This document shows positions 61,200-64,000 of a DNA stretch of 64,000 bases, in pieces (the stretch's first letter is position 1; each line of letters starts with the position of its first letter). Below the pieces are notes generated by a model. The model saw only the letters and a program-made list of their open reading frames with translations, was not told the origin of the DNA and made no database searches. The DNA is from Paenibacillus rhizosphaerae (GTDB lineage: Bacteria > Bacillota > Bacilli > Paenibacillales > Paenibacillaceae): assembly GCF_014192015.1 (NCBI RefSeq), contig NZ_JACHXJ010000003.1, positions 124,001 through 188,000 on the forward strand, given 5' to 3'. Both the position numbers and the translations under genes were made by a program.

Positions 61200-61592
61200 T
61201 CATTGTGTTATTTTGTATTTAGCCAGTTTCTTATCCAAAATGCCGAACAGGTTTACAATAATCCGGTAATTATACCCCAGATCCCCCAGCGAGCCCCGGG
61301 AGGCCGAGTACATATCAACAGCGGTGCGGACTGGACCAACCGATAGCACCGAAATGGTAATATCCACGGTACGGCCAAGCGAGGTTCTCTTCTCCAGCGT
61401 GATCTCCCCGACGGAAGACACCTCGTGCAGCACTTTGTAGCCAGGAATTTTTTTAAGTGTCGAGGAGATTTCCTCCCATGCCTTGTCTTTCGATAAATTG
61501 TAATAGCGCGTTTTCATTTTAGGATCCTTCGCGCGGTCGCTTGTTCCTTCTTGACTGCGAATGACCCCCACTAGAACTCTCTTTAGCGACAA
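61200..61592 (-). CDS. DUF1499-like protein
   Basis: 130 residues. KMKTRYYNLSKDKAWEEISS with GYKVLHEVSSVGEITLEKR matches the small DUF1499-type fold of Bacillales. The start is TTG with AAAGGAGG ~7 bases upstream. No signal peptide or membrane segment. Function unknown. It ends next to the tpx terminator, which also serves it. Confidence 0.7.
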   Translation of the reverse strand: MSLKRVLVGVIRSQEGTSDRAKDPKMKTRYYNLSKDKAWEEISSTLKKIPGYKVLHEVSSVGEITLEKRTSLGRTVDITISVLSVGPVRTAVDMYSASRGSLGDLGYNYRIIVNLFGILDKKLAKYKITQ

Positions 61593-61692
61593 GACCTTTC
61601 CTCCTTTATAGTAAACATCATCAATACTTAACAGTTTATCATTGTTACGGTCAGAACAAAAGAGTAAGTACGGAATGATGCCGGAGATTCAA

Positions 61693-61736
61693 CAAAAAAA
61701 ACACCCCGAACCGGGTATAGAACCGGCCGGGATGTT
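61693..61736 (-). terminator. Terminator on the minus strand
   Basis: On the minus strand ACATCCCGGCCGG pairs with CCGGTTCGGGGTGT and is followed by eight T. It ends a leftward transcript, from either the small frame at 61805-61922 or the YesL-like gene. Confidence 0.75.
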
Positions 61737-61804
61737 CTCTATTCTGCACCATGATGGTCACAATGGGTTCATCGACAAAATAAAAACCCGCCTATGCCGT
61801 CCGG

Positions 61805-61922
61805 TTAAATTGTCTTCTGAACCTGCTCTAGCAGGTGGGTGATCGCATCAGCGGTTTTGAAGTCCCCATGTCATATAGACAGGGCGTTTCAGCTGCGCTT
61901 CATATAGATCTCCCTCAGACAT
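61805..61922 (-). pseudogene. Possible small gene with a one-base frameshift
   Basis: An ATG at 61922 reads MSEGDLYEAQLKRPVYMTWG; at a run of four G the frame must shift by one to continue DFKTADAITHLLEQVQKTI and stop at 61805. Joined it gives a 38-residue acidic helical protein. No ribosome site is evident. The codon pattern looks real in both halves, but the unit could also be a decayed protein tail. Confidence 0.35.
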
Positions 61923-62046
61923 TATCATTGGTTCAAAACAACGATTAACCGTGGCGAACATCGCAGGATGTAGTCTTATTATAGACCGAAATCGTCAGCA
62001 TGTAAACGAATTGGTAAAAATTCAGAAGAAAATATCGCTTGCTGGC

Positions 62047-62880
62047 TTAGTTTCTTTTACCCGGCTCATCGCCATTCGAAACGCTTTCTTCACGCCATTC
62101 ATCTATCTTGTCCGGATCGCCCGGCAGACTTGCGGAATCTTCCGCGTCAGCGGCTTCCTGCTGTGCCTCTTCTTCTTTCTGTTTGAGGCGCTCCGCTTGC
62201 TCTTGCATCTTCATGTAGGTGCCGTAGAAGTTGAAAAACGCCCACAGCGCGATAACGCTTCCGCCAAAGAAAAAGATCAGCGCAGGATACTTAGACCCGA
62301 TAAACAGGACAACCGCACTCCCGAGCACGGTAGCGAGCACGCGGAAAGGCCGGATGATCGTAATCAGAACTGCATTCTTCAAAATCTGTCCGATGGACAT
62401 ATGATAATGAACAATCATCGAGAAAAAGTTGAACATCGACAGGAACAGGACGATCAGCAGGATCAGCATCACAATCCCGATCAGCTGCATATTGCGGAAC
62501 TGGGTCATATAGACCGTATAATCCACCATCATAATGACAAGCAGCAGCACGTAGAAAATACCGCCGAGCATGCTTTGTTTGTAGTTTTCCTTGTACGCTC
62601 TGAAATAGGTGCTGAAAATTTTAATATCGGTATCGCCCATCACCCATTTGCGCACCACCGCAAACAGCGCCGCCGTTGCAGGGAACAATGTAAACGGTGC
62701 CACGATTCCCATGGCCCAGTTCATCTGCAGCGACTCGTTAGCCCCCGTTACCAGCAGCTTCGTTACCAGAAAAAAGAAGAATGGTATCGAACACAGCATC
62801 CACAAAATATTGCTGTAAGCAATCCGGGTAATCCACTCTGTAATTTTGTAAATCCCACCCATTGCACCTTTGAATTCCAA
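62047..62880 (-). CDS. YesL-like membrane protein (DUF624)
   Basis: 277 residues from a TTG at 62880, with GGAGGAGAC 6 bases upstream. Six hydrophobic segments and the family beginning GGIYKITEWITRIAYSNILW, then a charged C-terminal tail (EEEAQQEAADAEDSASLPGD). YesL-type proteins are often encoded in pectin/polysaccharide loci, yet this one lies among housekeeping genes. Function unknown. Confidence 0.8.
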   Translation of the reverse strand: MEFKGAMGGIYKITEWITRIAYSNILWMLCSIPFFFFLVTKLLVTGANESLQMNWAMGIVAPFTLFPATAALFAVVRKWVMGDTDIKIFSTYFRAYKENYKQSMLGGIFYVLLLVIMMVDYTVYMTQFRNMQLIGIVMLILLIVLFLSMFNFFSMIVHYHMSIGQILKNAVLITIIRPFRVLATVLGSAVVLFIGSKYPALIFFFGGSVIALWAFFNFYGTYMKMQEQAERLKQKEEEAQQEAADAEDSASLPGDPDKIDEWREESVSNGDEPGKRN

Positions 62881-63056
62881 GTAAAAGTCTCCTCCTCCAC
62901 TAACATGCCTGTACCTTAATAATACCGCATTAGGGACATACATTGCCAGAGCCTAATTTCCGGCATCTGGGTGTTGGTCTATACATGCGGGCGATAACCG
63001 TCATAAGATACACCGTAATCCAAAAGAGTTTAACTTTTCGAAGGAGGTTATGATCA

Positions 63057-63176
63057 ATGTCTCATGCTGTAGGCGGAGTTGGTTATGGTTGCGGTGCCGG
63101 CATGTTTGGTTCCACAGGCGCCATTCTGGTGCTGTTCATCCTGCTCGTTATCATCACTCGTGCATTCATCTGGTAA
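63057..63176 (+). CDS. YjcZ-family small sporulation protein
   Basis: 39 residues: a Gly-rich beginning (SHAVGGVGYGCGAGMFG) and one membrane helix (AILVLFILLVIITRAFIW). AAGGAGGT lies 8 bases before the ATG. The YjcZ-like family is made of such tiny Gly-rich single-span proteins made during sporulation. A repeat element follows directly after its stop. Confidence 0.75.
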   Translation: MSHAVGGVGYGCGAGMFGSTGAILVLFILLVIITRAFIW

Positions 63177-63183
63177 TTTGATG

Positions 63184-63300
63184 ATATAAGAAAAACGCCT
63201 GTCGACGTACATTCGTACGAAGACAGAACGCTTAAGCGGAAGTTTTTCTCGCGATTATAGAATGGTTCAGCTTCGCAGAAATGAATACATTCTATAATCA
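63184..63300. repeat. Short intergenic repeat, complete copy
   Basis: Begins ATAAGAAAAACGCCTGTCGA, passes through GGAAGTTTTTCTCG and ends in a hairpin with perfect 12-base arms GATTATAGAATG (63253-63264) and CATTCTATAATC (63288-63299). Shares its first half with 47266-47345 and its hairpin with 53225-53270. Confidence 0.6.
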
Positions 63301-63303
63301 TGA

Positions 63304-63349
63304 AAAAAAGAGGCGAAGTGCACGCGGCACTTCGCCTCTTTATTTTTTT
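63304..63349 (-). terminator. Terminator of the DEAD-box helicase gene
   Basis: On the minus strand AGAGGCGAAGTGC pairs with GCACTTCGCCTCT across a CGCGT loop and is followed by seven T. It begins at the gene's stop codon. Confidence 0.9.
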
Positions 63350-64000
63350 ACTTCTCGTAAGAATCTTCGCGTTTCGTCGTACGGCGTCCCTCTCCGCTGC
63401 TGCTTGTGCGCGGTTTACGGTCGCCACGGTACGAATCCCCGCGTCCGCTGTAGCTCTTGCTGTAGCCGCCGCGTCCGTCGCCGCGGTCACGGTTGTATCC
63501 TCCGCCGCTACGGCTGCCGCTGTTGCCGCCGCGGTAGCCGCCGGACGGTTTCCGTCCGCTGCGCAGGTCCGGCTTACCGCTTTGCCGGCGCTTGACGCGG
63601 ATCGGGTCTTCCGGCGTCAGCTGGATATCCGAATCCTTCTTCTCGCCTGTCAGCATCTTCAATGCCGCAGACAGCAGCTGCACGGAGTCGTACTGCTCCA
63701 GCAGTTGGATGGCTAGCCCTTTGTATTCATTCAATTCGCCCTTTTCCACGGTTTCAAGCAATCTTTCTGCCGTCACGCGCTGTTTGCCTTCGATGGCTTC
63801 GGCCAGCGTAGGGAGCGGCTTGCGTGGAATCCGGTGGCGGGTTACGCGTTCGATCAGGTGCAGGTGATCCATCTCGCGCGGAGTAACGAAGGTCCATGCG
63901 GTTCCTTCTTTGCCGGCACGGCCGGTACGTCCGATCCGGTGCACATAGCTCTCCGGATCCTGCGGAAGGTCAAAGTTCACGACGTGGGTAACGCCGGATA
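63348..64000 (-). CDS. DEAD-box RNA helicase, C-terminal part (cut by window edge)
   Basis: 217 residues lie in the window; the start and the ATPase motifs are beyond 64000. Visible are the end of the helicase C domain, [20 protein letters not shown] and [14 protein letters not shown] (motifs V-VI), then [21 protein letters not shown] dimerisation-like region follows, then an Arg/Gly/Ser-rich tail (about the last 90 residues) with [21 protein letters not shown]. This layout matches CshA-type helicases of the RNA degradosome. It unwinds RNA in decay and ribosome assembly. Confidence 0.93.
   Translation of the reverse strand, partial: SGVTHVVNFDLPQDPESYVHRIGRTGRAGKEGTAWTFVTPREMDHLHLIERVTRHRIPRKPLPTLAEAIEGKQRVTAERLLETVEKGELNEYKGLAIQLLEQYDSVQLLSAALKMLTGEKKDSDIQLTPEDPIRVKRRQSGKPDLRSGRKPSGGYRGGNSGSRSGGGYNRDRGDGRGGYSKSYSGRGDSYRGDRKPRTSSSGEGRRTTKREDSYEK

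Larger units (their letters stand above)
61593..62046. other. Gap with terminator and a possible frameshifted small gene
   Basis: 454 bases. Contains the terminator at 61693-61736 and the small frame pair at 61805-61922. The rest (61593-61690 and 61923-62046) holds only promoter-like AT tracts. Confidence 0.4.

Noticed and set aside
61740-61990. 6S or other structured RNA on the minus strand
   Set aside because: I could not draw the long bubble-containing hairpin of 6S RNA, and the stretch reads better as two halves of a short coding frame.

Overview
The window looks like a chromosomal segment of a Paenibacillus-type bacterium (Bacillota, Bacillales). The reasons are gene content and signals: a YesM/YesN two-component pair with an LplABC-type sugar importer, the yqhH-yqhG pair with yqzE nearby, a YjcZ-type small spore protein, an SLH-domain remnant, strong AGGAGG ribosome sites, several TTG/GTG starts, a GlnR/TnrA box, and hairpin-plus-T-run terminators. 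The species is inferred from gene content only.

Region 1-17.5 kb is a plant-polysaccharide utilisation locus. A histidine kinase (YesM type) and an AraC-type response regulator (YesN type) sit beside a lipoprotein sugar-binding protein and two ABC permeases. Around them are a GH28-like pectinase fold, a GH43 galactan-type hydrolase, a GH36 alpha-galactosidase, a medium-chain dehydrogenase and a divergent LacI repressor with two palindromic operators. Three decayed genes are in or beside the locus: a GH5-like mannanase/cellulase, a ChbG/YdjC deacetylase and an SGNH-hydrolase fragment. An SLH-domain scrap lies at its right edge. The start of a Gfo/Idh/MocA oxidoreductase runs off the left edge.

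Region 17.9-24.3 kb is AT-rich and gene-poor. It holds a methyltransferase, two secreted proteins of unknown function, a 28-residue membrane peptide next to a frameshifted membrane protein, another membrane protein and a lipoprotein. A ~155-bp near-identical direct repeat (19359-19515 and 24113-24266) brackets most of it. Arrays of a TAAAGTTTGMAAAAG-like motif, with several ~29-30 bp spacings, lie in opposite orientations on either side of the two unknown secreted genes. This looks like an inserted or decayed mobile segment with no recognisable recombinase.

Region 24.3-64 kb is higher-GC housekeeping DNA: a B12-dependent ribonucleotide reductase with two NrdR-like boxes, a SNF2 helicase with YqhG, a cell-wall amidase, a divergent polysaccharide deacetylase, tRNA-Leu(CAG), xpt, DedA, a YkvI transporter, a glycosyltransferase, a diguanylate cyclase, two RsmF-type rRNA methyltransferases around a HAD phosphatase and RsuA, a small alarmone synthetase, pyrD, an L,D-transpeptidase, ferredoxin, a Y-family polymerase, citramalate synthase and a TlpA/ResA thioredoxin. 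A nitrogen-flavoured block follows: exonuclease, DUF294 (GlnD-like) nucleotidyltransferase, ammonium transporter with a perfect GlnR/TnrA box, a MerR regulator with a YugP zinc protease, and a GltC-like LysR regulator. The right end has rhomboid protease, thiol peroxidase, a DUF1499-like protein, a YesL-like membrane protein, a YjcZ-like peptide and the C-terminal part of a DEAD-box helicase cut by the window edge. A modular family of short intergenic repeats occurs at 47.27, 53.14 and 63.18 kb.
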